Shown here piece after piece: positions 5,409 through 5,641 of a DNA stretch of 5,641 bases; the stretch's first letter is position 1; the number at the start of each line of letters is the position of its first letter. Below the pieces are notes generated by a model. That model was not told the DNA's origin and did not search any database. It saw nothing but the letters and a program-made list of their open reading frames with translations. This DNA comes from Xanthobacteraceae bacterium (GTDB lineage: Bacteria > Pseudomonadota > Alphaproteobacteria > Rhizobiales > Xanthobacteraceae), in contig JASHRR010000979.1 of assembly GCA_030037185.1 (NCBI GenBank), forward strand, positions 1 to 5,641, read 5' to 3'. A program made the position numbers and the translations under genes.

Positions 5409-5641
5409 CTATTCCTTTTCGCTGGCGTGCTGGCGTGCCTCGTGAGCTCGACGGGTATGCCGCGGCATCGGCACGCATCGCTGAGCTTGCCCGGTAAGTT
5501 TGAGTTTGCGAACGCGGAGCAGCCCGAGATAGACGCGGGTCGCGCTGCAGCGTGAAGCCCAGCATCAGGACAATCAGAATAATGTCCCAGACTGGCCGTA
5601 CCAACCCGCAAGGCGCCGAGGTGAGAGTGAGGATTCCAAAT
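5409..5641 (-). pseudogene. C-terminal fragment of a second PepSY transmembrane protein, frameshifted
   Basis: Read on the minus strand from the window edge, the translation FGILTLTSAP then VRPVWDIILIVLMLGFTL aligns with FGAIHRLDFAP then VRPAWDIILIALMLGGFAV of the PepSY protein at 2431-3933. A core of 45 bases around WDIILI matches the intact gene at 38 positions by eye count. After LMLGFTL an extra base near 5546 shifts the frame. Homology resumes in the next frame as SATRVYLGLLRVRK, against SATGVYLALRRVRY. That frame runs to TAG at 5409-5411. One codon is also missing near the window edge. The frameshift falls inside the last membrane helix. Whether the upstream part is intact lies beyond the window. 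This copy is inverted relative to the intact gene. Confidence 0.75.

Noticed and set aside
5394..5555. Plus-strand ORF starting MSRLYLFLFAGVLACLVSSTG, with GGAG nine bases upstream and a signal-peptide-like start
   Set aside because: Most of it is antisense to the frameshifted PepSY fragment, whose homology is clear. The hydrophobic start is probably fortuitous, though a ribosome binding site is present.

Overview
The window looks like a GC-rich proteobacterial genome, most likely an alphaproteobacterium of the rhizobial type. That placement is an inference from gene content, sigma70-type promoters and a small RNA with anti-Shine-Dalgarno motifs; no taxonomic marker is present. Only about 2.4 kb of 5.6 kb is convincingly coding. 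The rest is gene-poor, with an intron fragment, a broken gene copy and small palindromes. This is typical of accessory DNA such as a plasmid, a symbiosis-type island or another decaying region.

Layout. Bases 1-212 (minus strand) look like the 5' end of a group II intron cut by the window edge. It abuts a 20-base hairpin at 215-234. A strong sigma70-like promoter at 457-484 (plus) fires into a hairpin-rich stretch (about 490-605) with no convincing gene, and a weak plus-strand terminator lies at 911-938. Bases 935-1786 (minus) encode a FhuF-like ferric-siderophore reductase with an intact C-terminal CC-x10-C-x2-C [2Fe-2S] motif. A 640-base divergent intergenic region with several short palindromes and a 10-codon ORF follows. 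Bases 2431-3933 (plus) encode a four-helix PepSY-domain inner-membrane protein of the iron-regulated/PiuB type. After a gene-free stretch, 4563-4692 carries a complete small-RNA transcription unit: promoter, about 95-nt RNA and intrinsic terminator. At the right edge, 5409-5641 (minus) is the C-terminal end of a second PepSY gene, inverted relative to the first and carrying a +1 frameshift.

How the genes fit together. FhuF-type proteins reduce ferric iron in siderophores in the cytoplasm. PepSY-TM proteins are recurrent partners in siderophore uptake loci and are thought to act at the inner membrane, possibly in reductive iron release. The divergent pair therefore reads as the iron-release part of a siderophore utilisation locus. 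No TonB receptor, ABC transporter or siderophore biosynthesis gene is visible here, so those parts lie outside the window or have been lost. The broken PepSY copy points to past duplication or rearrangement. The most novel-looking item is the compact small-RNA gene at 4563-4692.
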